Assembly: GCA_911728435.2 (NCBI GenBank)
Contig: OU452198.1
Span: forward strand, 16,278,001-16,342,000
Direction: 5' to 3'
Length of the DNA: 64,000 nucleotides
Source: Apoderus coryli
Lineage: Eukaryota; Arthropoda; Insecta; Coleoptera; Attelabidae
Both the position numbers and the translations under genes were made by a program. A model generated the notes under the pieces. It ran no database searches, had not been told where the DNA came from, and saw nothing but the letters and a program-made list of their open reading frames with translations. Positions 36,301 through 51,300 of the stretch are shown in pieces. Each line of letters begins with the position of its first letter. The stretch's first letter is position 1.

Positions 36301-39300
36301 AATGAGTAAAAATAGTAAACTGTTTTATCTTAAGTAGACTTACGATGTTAATAATATTCTAAGGATATGGACCATCTTTATCCGAAGTAGATACACGATG
36401 TTATTACCAACAGGGTACAATAATTTTAATTTTATTTATGTAATACCTATACTCACTATTTTACCCGTATCTTTAGATACCATCTCACCGACTTTAAGAT
36501 TAGCAATCGCAGTAACATCGTATCTTGATTAAAAGAAAAACGAAACATTTATTTACGTTTATATTTTTTGGAAAATATTTCTAAATGATACTCTTAGCCG
36601 CTATCAAAATTTCGCATTTTAATCTTTAAAAGTCGTGCTTTAGTTAAGACTTGAAACTTTAACCCATCTTACTGTAAAACTGTCGTGATAGAGTTGGCTT
36701 AAAAAAGGTGTTACATTTTAAAAAAAGTCATACTTCTTAAACTTGTAATAGAGTATACCCTAAAACATTAACCATAAAAAACTAGATCACGTCCTAAAAA
36801 GAGGCTAAAAACTTAATGGAACATATTTCGTAACCACAAACCACAACAGACATATTGACTATTTATAGCTTCGATAGAACATAACATATGAAATGTATCA
36901 TAAAAAAACTTGCTTACATATAAGGGTTATTCTTTCGTACTGAACTAAGTGAACAATCTGAAAATTGTCAGTTCATTCACGATTGTGCGTATTCTTTCGA
37001 CATCGGTCACTTATACCAAACTGATTAAAATTCCTACCCCCCTTGCCGCTTACTGATCAACCTCTAGGTACCGGTTAGTTCGTTCAGTTCACCTCTAAAA
37101 GTATTGAATATTGAGAGATAATAATTGGAATCTGATTTCGAATCAAACCAATAAATTGTAAAAGTTTAAAACATGGATAATAATATCATGGAAGAAAAAA
37201 TTTTCCAGTTTTCAGAGCAGATTTGGTTGTTTTCACAAGTTTTCGAGTTAAGTGAAGGACAATCACAAAAAAGATGATCTTTCGGTTTCGCCAAATATTC
37301 AGTTCAGTATAATCACATTCACTTGTTCAGATCAATCACTACGAAAGAATAACCCTATAGGCGTTCGTAAATAGTGGAAAAGAGGTCAAAATAAAAAAAA
37401 TATCTCCTATATAAACTTATTCGAAATAGCGTCTAGTGAAGCTTCTTGTCTATAGTTAATATTCCATGATCGAGACGTTGAACAGGATTTATAATGTAGA
37501 ACTGTGTATAGGTTGTCTTGTATGAGTTTAGCATGAGCTGATTGCGTTTACACCACATTGCCATTTCGTCCTCTACAACTCCCTTCGCATTCATTAATTG
37601 CACTCACTCTTAAGCCGGCGATGAGCTAAACCAGATGATCCACATCGTTGAATTGAGTTCGATATTTTGTCTGAATGGCCTACCACAAATCCGAATTGAG
37701 CTATTGAAGCTCACGCTCAGTCTTCAATGTTTGGGAGCTGTTGTGAATGACATTCCACAAGATTCAATGTTGTTTCAACAACATAGGTACATGTTATTTC
37801 ACAAGGGCCCACTATTTCATAAAAATAACAGCAGAAATAGGGCTGTCCCCTTTTACAATGATTATTGTAACGCCTATAGATGTATTTTTTTTTATGTGTC
37901 ATTAATACAGCCATGCAGGCGGTATTAACTTCCAAAGCACTTATACATTGAACAAAAAGAAACCTCAATTTTTACTGGTTTGATTAAGTGTTGCAGTTAC
38001 TTGTCAGTTTGATTAATCACTCTATTAGGATTTTTTTTTCTCCGTTCTTGAGCCTGAGAAAGAGAAATAGACCAACCGACAACGACGAAAGTTTTATGTT
38101 TAAAATGCTGAATAAAACTGAGTGATTTGTTACGAAAAATGAAAAGTATTATTTTAATGAAAAGTTTACATAAGAAATAAAAAAAACTTCTATTAATTTT
38201 TTATACAGAAAAATTCAGAAACCACACTTCCAAAACATTCTATATAATATGGTATAAATTAAATTTTAGACATTTTTTGATGTTTTCTAAAACATAATTT
38301 TTCATAGCATAACTGGTAAATGATTTATAAAAGAAAACTTAATTTCTTTCTTTTCATTTTTATTTCAATATGAATATTTTATGAGTCAATGATATTAAAA
38401 TTGAAATAATTTTTAATACAATGCATTAAGTTATTCGTCAAATCCATTGTTCACTGATAATGGAGCTAGGTGCTCCGAAACATGTGTGGTATAATTAAGG
38501 ACTTATAGAGCAATGTAATAAAACGAACGGACAATGGAATCTACTGTTGTCCGGCCCTGTGGTTATGTCTGAGTTTTATGGTTTATATTAGTTTGGGAAT
38601 ATTATTTAGGTAGATTGTATACAAATATTCAAACTCAGTCATAAAAATGTAAGGGTATATTTTCTATTTATTTTATCTTCCCTTGATATGGGTTTTACAA
38701 CCTCTGCAAGTAATATAAGAATAATATATTGAGTGCCTATGATAAAGAATTTTATCTAGAAAAAGACCTTTTCTTTTGTCTAATATCCGTTGAAAAGTAA
38801 TAAAGACTCTGTAAAGATAAATAGGACTAGAAACAGATAGACCGTGTTTTTCTTATTCGAAGAATGGCATGTTTGAAATAACCGTTGGCCTAACATTTAA
38901 AATGCCTTTTTTCTGATTGGTTGATTTTCATTTTTTGTATTACCTGCTATGTAACTTTTATGAGGCATTCTGGAAAGGAATAAGACTTTTTTTTAGAATG
39001 GTTTTAGTCTTGAACGAGTAAAGAAGTGTTTTAAAAATTGTATAAAATTAAATTAAATATTTTAATTTGTTTTTGAACTTAGTAAATTTTTCAGTTAAGA
39101 TTTATTTTCTAGTTTTTGTTTAAAGACTAAGTTCATTTCTCATTTTATTCTGAAGTAATGAATAGTATAAAGTTCCGTAAGTTTTGATATTTTTTAATTG
39201 AAGGCCTTTTTGTTTAATCAGTTTTTATTATATAAAGTTTAAAGTTATTTCTTTTAGTAGTTTCAAATAAATTCCGTTTTCACTAGTATATTAAAGTCTC

Positions 39301-42300
39301 GTATAGGAATTAATATAATTATTCGAATTATATTAATTTTCCTATTTTTAAGTACTATAAGTAATAACTACGATTTTCTTCTAAATTCTCATTATCGCTT
39401 AATTGTTTTATTCTTTCTCTTTCTTTTATTTATACATATTTATTTCTTTATTGTTATTAAATTTCTTTAATTAGTTTTAATTATTAAATTAGTTGTTTTT
39501 AGCCCGAAAATTATGGGTTTCATTTCTAATAAAGTTTTCAATAAATTAGTGACAAAAGGGTCAACCAACTAAATATTTCCTTTTAATTAAAGTCGGTGAC
39601 CGATAGTGATACAATACTATGATGGTAAGTAAATTTTGCATTACTTCAATACAGATTAATAAAGCTTATTTTAGTTAGTTGTTTGTTCATATAATAATTT
39701 GATTCTGTTATTATTCAAGTTGATATTCTTTGTTTGTTCTTCTTTATTTGAAACCGCTCGTAAAACATTGAATCGAACCCGTAACAAATTGAATAGCATA
39801 TTGGGATTCATTCGGATGGAGCTATAATATTAGTATTCTTCTGAATGTTTATAACACCCGCTAATTACAATACGGTTACAGCAATATATTAAAAGTTATT
39901 GCGTGTAGGTTGAATTTCTTTCTTGAATAGAAACATTTATTTTACGAGCTACATTTAAGTTTATCTGGCTTTGCATATGAGCAGCGCAGTCCATGAGAGA
40001 ATGAGTACTTAAGAGCTCGGAAGGGGCATACCTATACACATACCTCTAACGTTACGTTTGCAACTCCAGTTCATCCATGAGTGAACAAGAAATATCATCC
40101 TCAGTTGTATAATGCAATAATTTTTTTCTCATAAATGAAAGCATAAAAGTTGTCGATTGGGATAAAAAATTTCATGAACGTCGAGATAGTGTGCATCGAT
40201 GAACAATATTCCAGCCGTTAGTAAACGTGTGGAGGGCAGACGTCGCATTCCGCAGTCCACAACTTCACCCCAGCAAACAAGATATCGGGTGGAGGAACCC
40301 TAAAAAGAATGCACCGGTCAAGGCGAAAACTTAATAGTCTGCTGGAAAAGTGCTGCCCAACTTAGCCGTATACCGCAACACTTAACAAACGCACCCAAGT
40401 TACACTAAATGTTACAACACCCACTTTGCGTCCGATAGTCTCACATTTTGTGTAGAAAGTCATGAAAAATAATAAATCAGAAAATGTTCTAACGAAATTG
40501 GTTATTCTGCCACAATATGAAATGAAAAGTAAATCAGATTAGAAGTTCCGAAAATATTCGAACATTACTTGTCCTAAGGGCCATCCTTGAACGCGCGTTT
40601 AACATCTGAAACCAAAGAAAATGGTGCCTTTGATGGATGAATAGCTTGTTGATTTTTGTTAATATTGAACAGGGGCAAGGATAGCTCTGCTTCCACTTAA
40701 CTAATATTACCAACTATTGTAAATATTTCCATGTTATTTATTACGGTTGTTTTGTACTTTCCGTATATGCATCTAGGATATTTGCATCTCCTCCTGAAAA
40801 GTAAGCCTTAACTGGAAAAAATTAATTGTTATTAAAATTAGCGTTTACTACATTTCAGTGCAGGTAAAACCGAAAAATGTAGGAAATTCAAAAATGTTTA
40901 GTTATATATTTATCTATATTGTTTATACCGTCGTACAAAGGGGAAAATTCTAAATAAATCATAAAGCGGGATAGACGAAGAATAAAAAAATATTCTTTTT
41001 GGCGCTCTCTTTTTTCCTGCACGTGCTTTGGGCTGTATATCTTACTATTGATATAAGAGTACGTATTTCAAATAGTCGAGAAAAATACACTGTTGTATAC
41101 AGTGAATTATTTTTTTGTACAGTAGGCATAATGTTCGACTTCGAGCAATAATATTTACTGCAGCATAATTATAGCATATGCCATACTGAAACCTTAACAT
41201 AACAGCCAGTTTTAATGCGAAGATACCACCGTCGTCGTGCGCAATCGGAGTAAGAGGGTATGATCCAGAACTTCCCAAAGAGTGCCGATCTCGACATCGG
41301 CCACTCAGAGACATACCAACCAACCAGGCAGTGATCTCTACACAAGATGGTATGAAACAGGCACTAGTTGCGCAGACCGAATTAAGACGCATTCTATGTA
41401 CAACTGTTGAACCTTATGAATAAAGAAATATTATTATCAAGCAGCGGAAAGCCTCATTCATATGTCCTCCGGTCGTATTGCCCCAGGAAGTCTTTCACAG
41501 AGACAACCCTCACCCGAAAGCACTCATTTCCCCACGACCGTACCTTCCCATCGAACCAATTAAAACAAAAATAATGAAACGAAAAACATACACCACAAGA
41601 TAGGATAGAAAAAGGAGCCACTAGCCGATTGCTCTAAAACAAAAAAATGAGACGGTTGCCCTTCTAGGCGACATTCACCTCCGATACTGACCTCCTTGCT
41701 GACGATTCAAAGGAGCTCAGGTGAAATTGCAGTAGTAGCACCCATCGTCGCCGTACGGTCTAATGCAATAGAACCACTCCTACTCCTACGGTTCGCCAAA
41801 TGCTACCCGCCGTCAACAACCGTCCAAAGAATCTCGCCATCTAAAGCAGTCCTTCAGAATTCAGCAGCACCTGCCGCTCAGAAGCCGTATAATCGGGAGA
41901 ACGAACAAGGACCAGGGAACTACTAACTAAACAAACTAAATAACAAGGAAATATGACAACAAACACATAAAAACAGGTAAGTCAAATGACTTAGATAATA
42001 ACGGGATACCGATGAACTGTATACGAACGTTAATAATTATTTGCAGAACAGATGATCGTTAAGCTTGGGATGTCCCAAAACACGGAACAACGCCAGCTAA
42101 TAACGTGATCACCATACCATACGATAACAAACTACACTACATATGGAAACTACAATCAAGTCGAAGGAAATTAGTTGAAGTCCTTGGAGAATTTGTATAT
42201 GAGGTCTATACAAAATAACTGGTAAGTAAGATAGTCAGATCACATTAAAAATTACATATAATCACTAATTATACATTCTGTTCTGTTCTGATTTTAGGGG

Positions 42301-45300
42301 AAGGTCAAGGACAGATTGACGAAAAAATCTATAATCCGGAAGTCACACAGAGCCGTACTAAGTACATTCAATCCAAAATAAATACAAGTAATTGGTATCT
42401 AGAAGTTAATATTTTGTTTTATAAAACTAAAGATATGAGGATAAATAAAATCAACTTATATGTGTTACGTTTAATATTTAAGTAGAAAATGCAATTTCCT
42501 TATCGACATTAACAATAAAATATACTCAGCAACGACACAAATTCTTTAACTGTTGTGGTACAAAAATGAACCGTAACAAGCATTGTGTTAAAATATTAAT
42601 TTATGTAAAAATTGCTTCTTACAGGAAGTAGAAGATTAATCTTCATGCATACCACTTATAATTACGCGTTTAAAAAATCCACAGACGGTCTATACACTTG
42701 GAGTGGGAAGTTACTTTACGTCGAATTTCATATATTCAATAATTTTATTAGTATATTACGATTTTAACCATTTTTTTTTATTTTAGACCCCGTTTCAAAA
42801 CCTTCGTGGACGCCTTTTGGATACTCATTTTTGTTTTGCAACCAAGTTAGGTATAACTACTACTTCAAAAGAGTATCATTTTATTCATACTTGACAATTT
42901 TTTTAAATATTCTTACCCCTTTTAACCCCTTCATGGACAGCCTATGCATATTAACATTATATCGGAAATCTTTTGAGTCAAATTCTATAGTCTAAATTCA
43001 ATACTCAATACTCTCTTTATTAGTCTTAGCTATTACAATCTTTGTTGTACAGGGTGTCCCAAACTCGGCGCCCCAGGCCTATTGTATGAAAACCAGATAA
43101 GATAATAAAAGTCTTTTTTAAAGGGCTAAGGTCCATTTTGGGCAAGCAAAACATTTTTTTCCAATTTCGCAAAATGGAGAAAATGACGTCATCAATGTTA
43201 TATTTCCACGAACATACCTGTATTTTGCTATAATCGAAAAGATCTATTTTTTTCCAAACACTTTTCGAAAAAAAAAATTTTTCTATAGATATAGAAATTT
43301 TTTAACGAAAAGAGTTTCGTTAAAAAGTTAGCGCGCCCACACAAAAAAAATGCTTAAATATTATTTAATTTAGCAATGTTACCAATCAAGGGCTCCATGG
43401 AAAACAATTATTCTGTTTGATTATTAGTCACAACTGTTGTCACAATAATTATTATTTAATTGTCAAAATATTGAATATTATATACGGAAGGTAATTATTT
43501 ACAAAGTCTATACCAAAAAAATGTTCTCGACAAACGAAAATATATGATTTTATGAACAAAAAAATGTTTTTCAAGATATTTGACTTAACCATGTAAATCA
43601 TCAAATGCTACATAGAAAGCAATTTTAAACTTATTAATAGGGTTATTCTTTCGTACTGAACTAAGTGAACAATCTGAAAATAATCAGTTCATTCACGATT
43701 GTACGTATTCTTTCGACATCGGTCACTTCTACCAAACTGATTAAAATGCCTTCCCCCCTTGCCGCTTACTGATCAACCTCTGGGTACCGGTTAGTTCGTT
43801 CAGTTAACAGTTAACCTCTAAAAGTATTGAATATTGAGAGATAATAATTGGAATATGACTTCGAATCAAACCAATAAATTGTAAAAGTTTAAAACATGGA
43901 TAATAATATCATGGAAGAAATAATTTTCCAGTTTTCAGAGCAGATTTGGTTGTTTTCACAAGTTTTCGAAGTTAAGTGAAAGACAATCACAAAAAAGATG
44001 TTCTTTCGGTTTCGCCAAATATTCAGTTCAGTATAATCACATTCAGTTTAATCACATTCACTTGTTCAGATCAATCACTACGAAAGAATAACCCTATTGT
44101 ATCACACTTTTTGGTTTATTATCAAATTTTTATTATTTTCTTTGTCGAAAAAATATGGCTGACAATTGAAAGAAACAAAAATGATGAGACGAAGATGACA
44201 TTGCCTGCACTATATAAAACCAAAACGCATCTTCTGCAATATATTAAACAATTTATTATATTATTTTTTATTTCGTCTGTCGAAAACATTTGTGTTATAA
44301 ACACGTTGTAAATAAGTACCTGTTATTACTTTTTGTATCGTATTTATTGTTTTGACAATTAATTCTTTATTATTTTGACACCAATTGTCACTAGTAATGT
44401 GACAGAATAGTTGTTTTTCATGGAGCATTTGATTTGACATGGCTATGTTGGATTATATTTTAATACTATTTTTTTGTCAGTTTTGGCACTCTAGCTTTTT
44501 AGCGGATAAAGATAGGAAAAAAATTATTAGTAAAAAAGTATTTAGGAAAATTAGGGCTTTCGGAATGTGGCAAAATACAGGCATGTTCGTGGAAAAATAA
44601 TACTGATGACGTCATATTCTCCATTTTGCAAAGTCGGGAAAAAATATTTTTTTGGCCTAAAATATACCTGAATGCAACACAATTTATACTACTTCAAAAG
44701 ATTTTTAATATCTAATCTCGTTTTCATACAATAGGCCTGGGGCGCCGAGTGTGGGACATCCGGTACATAGACGCATCATAAAAAAAAGTAATAATAAAAC
44801 AATGAACAATAAAATAACAAACAATAGTTGACAGATCCACATCATTAATACATGTCAAAAATAACACCTACACGTTAAAAACAATAAATTACAATAAAAA
44901 CAAGAAATCACGAATACACTACAATGAGGAAATTAATTCGTTGAGGCTGTAAAAGGCTTTACTCGTTAAAAATTTCCTAAATGTTCTTTTAAAAATCTTC
45001 TCCGATTGGCAACTCCTCATGGCTGAGGGAAGCAAATTACAATAACAGGATTTCTTATAAAATTCATGTTTTAGGCGAGGCAAACGCAACAAGTCCCTCC
45101 GCCGAGTGAGATAACCATGACTGTCCCCACAGGTGGGCACCCGATTAAATTAATTCTAATGCTTCCAGTTTTGTTGTAAAGGCTTCATTGGAGATTTTTT
45201 ACAGAGCAGTATATTACCACGGAATATATGCAAAATCGCATGCGATAACATAATTATGTATGAACTGTAAATGTTCAATTTACATATTATGGACAGATTT

Positions 45301-48300
45301 ATATTACTTAGACACTGAATATTTTTTGATATTCTATAATCAGGCATTTAATCTGCATACAACTTTCAAATCATACAAATTTTTTTATATTATAAGCGAT
45401 GTTGATAGGATAGTGTCTAATTTGTAGGTACATTAGAATATAGTAGATTTTAGAAATCTGCAGAAAACTAATAAGTATTAGGCAGTCTCACCTACTAGTT
45501 TAAATAAAATAAATTGTATAATTATATGTTGTGTGTTAAAACCTGTAATATGCAAAATAAATTATATTTTAATTAGGTATTTGCTTTGTTATGAGAGGTT
45601 CTAGCTCAAGAGAAAAAAAGGACTATAGGACAGATATTAAAAAATTAGACAAAAATATAAAATGATTTGAAAAGACGAGGCCTTAGGACTTACCAATAAT
45701 TCCGTATACACTATTGGGTATTTCTAACTGACCGTTGGTCGACCTCTAATCTGCTACCACCTTCCAAATGTTCAAGTTCGCTAATTCAAAGAGTTAGCTC
45801 ACTAACCAACACATACACACACTTTCGTCTGTTCAATAACTTAAATTATGCGGGTTTTTAAAAATTGATGCAAATTAATTAACAAACGAAGTTGTTAAGC
45901 CGTGAGAAAAAGAGAAAGTAAAGAAGTGTATATTGTTAAAACAATCCAAACACACTCTGCGCGACACAAGCCAAATAGTAGTTTAGCTCGTCCCTAAAGG
46001 CCAACATACACGCGCAAATTTATTAACTGACCATGAAACATATGAAAATACATTGAATTTGGGTTTTGTTTGAAATATAATTATTGTTTGAAATATAATT
46101 ATTGCTTAAGTATTTATAATTAAAAAAAATAAAAAAAAAAAAAGAAAAATAAATAAAGGAAAATAAAATAACTGAATGTGGACGCAACATGCTTTTTATT
46201 TTATGTTCTAAAAATTATTTAATCTGATACTAATAATAGAAGTTACATGAAGTTTTCAACTAGAATACTTCGGGTAGCATCTAATAAGAGCGTTCAAATC
46301 TATTAGTTTATTAAATTGAAATTATAATGGATTTAAATATCCCGCCTTTTAAAATTAGTTTTACTATTAGCCACAGCAGCGCTACCATACAACAGACAAA
46401 GATAAGTACAGGGTTATATAAAACTATTTTATATTATTGTCTATGATTGGCCTAGTTAAGTCACATATTTTACAGTGCAAAGTTTTTTCAACATCATAGT
46501 GAAATAAGGTTTTAAGCGATAATTAAAATAATTTTGAAATTATGCATACCTACCATCCTTCGATTATTTGAACAAACGAATCCAATCATTAGAAATACCA
46601 TTAATCCAATAAGTGGTATCAGTCTTTGTCTGTTATCTTGAGTGTCATATACGAGATATCCGACTGTAGCAATTAGTATTACTGCATATATTATTAAATT
46701 GCTATACCTACAAAATAATATTAGCAAGTAATGATTATACTTTCAACACGTGTTTTTGTGTAGTAAATAATAGGAACTTAATCTTTTTCGAATTAATATT
46801 TAATAATAATAGGGGGACTGTTGGCACGGCGAGACTATAGACTCTTTAAATATCGCGTCATGTTTACCTTTGAATGCGAACGGCATATTTTTTCACGTCC
46901 CTTTAGTAGCTAGATATTAGTTGCAAATCAACTTCATCACAACATTTTTATCAATCAAGTTCTATATCTTTTTTATAGGATCATCACTACTTGTGACTCT
47001 AATCACTAAAAGGAGTTACTTAACATTATGCGAGAACAAACTAATATGGATATAACCGAACAATTGGATTTTGTTCTTCATCATCTGCAAAATCAATTTG
47101 ATTATTTCCAAGAAGATATGAAAGTTTTTAAAACAAAATTAAGCAATTATCAGAAGAAGCTGTAGAAGCAAGAAACAAGCATTTGCGAATGTACAGGCAC
47201 AATTTTTCGAAAAAACTTTCAAATCACTTTCTAGAGAATCCTGTAACATGTTATAATTAACTTTTGATCCTGTAATAACAGCAACGATAAGAAAACGCAA
47301 GAAGCTCTCAAAACAATTTCACAGGAAACTCTGGACATTATGCTTCCACCTGAAATTATAAATTCTCCATTGCTCAAATAAGATTCTTGGATCCATTAGT
47401 CCCATCGGACGACGAACATTAGAAATTGTTAATTTTAGTGTGCGGGAAAAAAAAACCTAATTTTTTAGGCAGACAACTGTGCTGCCCAAAACAAAAATTG
47501 GAACTTGATTACAAGCTGTAAATGAAAATTGGTGTTCTGAACTTTTAAATCATTTGAATCAGGATATTCTCTCATGAAAGCAGACGCTATTGCTAAACAG
47601 TGCAATAACACGCCAGAAGTGTTAGATTTCGAAGACCTCCTTAATCTTGTATGAAAGTCCTGCAGGTGCAACGGTTCTCAGTCCAGAAAACAAGGAACAA
47701 ACACAATTTCATTATTAAAAACAATAAACAAAACAAAATATGCCAATTCCGAAAAGGCAGCATTATTTTTTAAGGAAAAAATGAACAACGAAGAATTTAA
47801 GTATGCTAAGTTTTTAAAACCCAAATTTCGGCACACGCTGCCAGACGCCAAACAAACTACTTCCTCTAGAGGAATAAATTATGATAAAAAATAAAAAATA
47901 ATCAAAGAATTAATTGGGCAAATGAAGCCGAAAAATCAATTGTTTTCGGGAGATATTGGTAAGCATAGAGGCGAGATGATCGAAGACTAAAGTTTCATAG
48001 TTAATATGTATAGTTTTTTTATACATATGTTCCTAATATTTTTAAATTAATAACATAATTTTTTATTTACTTTATTTTAATTTACCAAAATCTGATATAA
48101 TATATGGTTGTTAAGTCTAGTTACTTTGTTTTTTAATTGTAAATTTTTCGATTTTTTAATAACATTATAGTTTAAGTAAGTCTTTTGTCTTGCATTTTTT
48201 TACCAGAAATTAAAGTTACAGTGATTCATTTTTAACATTTTAGATAATATTAAGATATATGCCAAATATAAACACATTCTATTAAATAATAAAAAAAAAC

Positions 48301-51300
48301 TAAACAATAAACAAAATTACAGAAAATTGATTTCCTCAGAATTGACATTTGACATACTTGGTTTTTAGTTTGTACGCCAGTAATGAGATGGCGGGCATAA
48401 ATATTTTTACACTTGTTATATGTTATAAACTGTTCTTTCTATATTGTTTGAGTTTGTGTATCTCGTAATGTGTATTTAGAGATATTTATTTATATTTAAA
48501 TAATTTTTTGACTGACTTTATAGGAAAAAAATAATGATAAATAATAATTATATATTTTGCTAAGTTTTTTTGACCTTCTGTTAATATTTAAGTAAGTTTT
48601 CTTTATTTGGGTTGTAGGTCGTAAACAATAAAACTCAGTTTTAAATATCACTAACGTTTCAATCTATATTAGATCATCCTCAGAGTGCTGCAAAACACAA
48701 ACTCATACATTCAAAATATTATCAAAAAACAATTAATTGAAAATTATATAAAAGAAAAAAAAAAACAAAACACATTAAAACAGGAACATAAATTCAAAAC
48801 ATTAAAATAGAAATACAACAATCGAATTATAATATTTGAAGACAGGTAACACTTACAATTTTTTTGAGTTTCTTTTGTCTTATTAAAAAGTCAGCCATAG
48901 AAACAATTACGTTAGTGATATTTAAAACTGAGTTTTATTGTTTACGACCTACAACCCAAATAAAGAAAACTTACTTAAATAATTATATATTGTTGACTAA
49001 GAGAAAAAAGAAATTTCTTGAAGAAGACAAGAAGATTCTGTCGAAACGTCGAAAACAGCAATATGATCATTTTTGTTGTTAATACGAACCTAAAACCCAT
49101 AACGATATCCAAAAATTATAAATATATGCTTCAAGAAAAATAAGGGAAAGAAAATAAAAACTATAAGAACCAATCCAATTTCAATTTCAAAACATTTCAA
49201 AACATCAATTTGTGAAGAAATATTTTGAATAAGCGAAACAATATTAAATCCCCTTGTCTAAGAAACATACAAAGATTTCGGTCGTAAAATTTGAAATCAA
49301 ATGAATGGGATAGACATAAATATGTGTAATTACATTTTTCTTGTTTTTACCTTTTTGGCTGACGATGGCTTAGGCCGAAACTAATCCCCCTATTATATAA
49401 AAGAAATACAGTGGAGTTGACTAAATATTTAATAATTCATTTTATTTTCTAATTTTATATGACTTGCAGCTTAATTAGATAATTATTTCAAAGAAAGAGT
49501 TCATTGTAACAAATCACAAGATGTTTCTTAATGGATTTGTGACATTGATTTATAATTTATATTCTTAATTATACTTGTACACATAAAAAAACTTGAGTAA
49601 CCTTACGTTGATAATTATAATACTTACACAAATAATATGTCGCATTAATTATTATATTTTCTTACCTTATATTCTTCCAATATCGTTTAGTTGGAATCAA
49701 TATCTTATCATTAATTTTCGGAATAAATAACGGCTTAATTATGAAAACGTATAATAAACCATATAAATAAATCCCATATAAAATTACTAAAAACCCATAA
49801 CCATTACATGTCGACGCAGTAAATGTTGCATAGATATATGAATTATCTGAAAAACGTAATAAAATCAATTCTTTTTCTAATAATTATTCTAAAGTCTTCT
49901 TCCAGGGAAAGTGGTTGAAACTAATCAGGGTTGATTAATTCCAACCTTCTATTGAATGCAATTTAAAAGCAAAATTATATGGTATGGCATTAAATATAGT
50001 CAACAACGCAAACAACCTAGGAATCATTATACATATATGATTTAGTTTACCGAGAAAAACTCTTCATGGATTCATTGATTTTAATAATTGATACCACTGT
50101 GATATGGAATAATATGTACAGGGTCAGCAAAACTCGAAATGAAAAACGATAGAAAAATTCTGAAAAGAAGTTCTTAAATGGTATTAAGTAAGCTCCATTT
50201 TAACCCACATTTGATTTGTTTACAAATTTGTATACTGACGTCATCAACTTTTTTCCCAGAAACATACCTATATTTTTACGTAGTTCAAAAGAACTAATTT
50301 TTCTAAGCAACTCTGGTAAAGAAAATGTGCTATCTTTATTCGTAAAAAAATTATAAGAAAATTTGTAGAAAAAATAATATCAAAAATTCGCAACCGTCAT
50401 AACTTTTAAACAAGTAGGCTTTGGAAACAAACTGCAATTATATCTATCAATACTTAAACCAAAGATTAATGTACATTAATCTTTGCTTAAACTTATGGTT
50501 GACAAAAAGTATTCGTGTGATAACTTGTAATATAAGTCACACATTTGATATTCAATCAAGAGAGAAGATTTTCACAATTATAATGAAGCTGCAGTGAAAT
50601 CGGGGACATTTCCAGAAAGAAAAAAAAAAGAGAGAGATAATAAAGAGAAGATCAATCACTACAACACAACACACTCTTGACAGTTCATTGCATTTTTTGC
50701 TTTAAATGTTCTAAGTTTTGGGTTGCCGTTTTATACACTTTTTATTTCAATGTTCCCCACAGGACGAGTTCTAGTAGGGTCAAGTCCGGTGATTTAAGCG
50801 GCCATGGTGTAGGTCCATTTATACCTATCCATTTTTCCCGAAAATATTAAAAAATTCTTAGACAATTCTTGCTTGGAGCGCCACTCCCCGCATGCTGGAT
50901 TTTTTTTAATTAAATGCCCGTTAATAATACAACACAAAACGTTAATGCGTTAATGCCAAAATGTCGTTTTCAATCGGATTGACAAATAACTTTTTCGTTA
51001 TGCGTAATAGTATATTACGTAATAAGTGCTGTAAAAAGCATTTTACGCAGGAATGGAAAAGTTACGCACGACGCCGCGTAGCTGCGAGTGCGTAATTCTA
51101 TGAGTGCGTAATTGCATTACAACACGTATTACGTACTATAGTTGGCAAAGTGTTTGAGAAGGCACTTAAAGTGAGAATTTGTGAGTATTTCGAGCGGAAT
51201 AATTTGCTGAGCGTGGAACAGTTTGGGTTTAGAAGTGGACTATCCACGACATTGGCCATAGGTAGGCTCTTATCGGTGATTGCGGATGCTTTTCATGATG

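Noticed and set aside
41045..41926. ORFs of 115 and 76 aa in the GC-richer block
   Set aside because: No motif, no splice context and no partner ORF; kept only as possible retroelement sequence.
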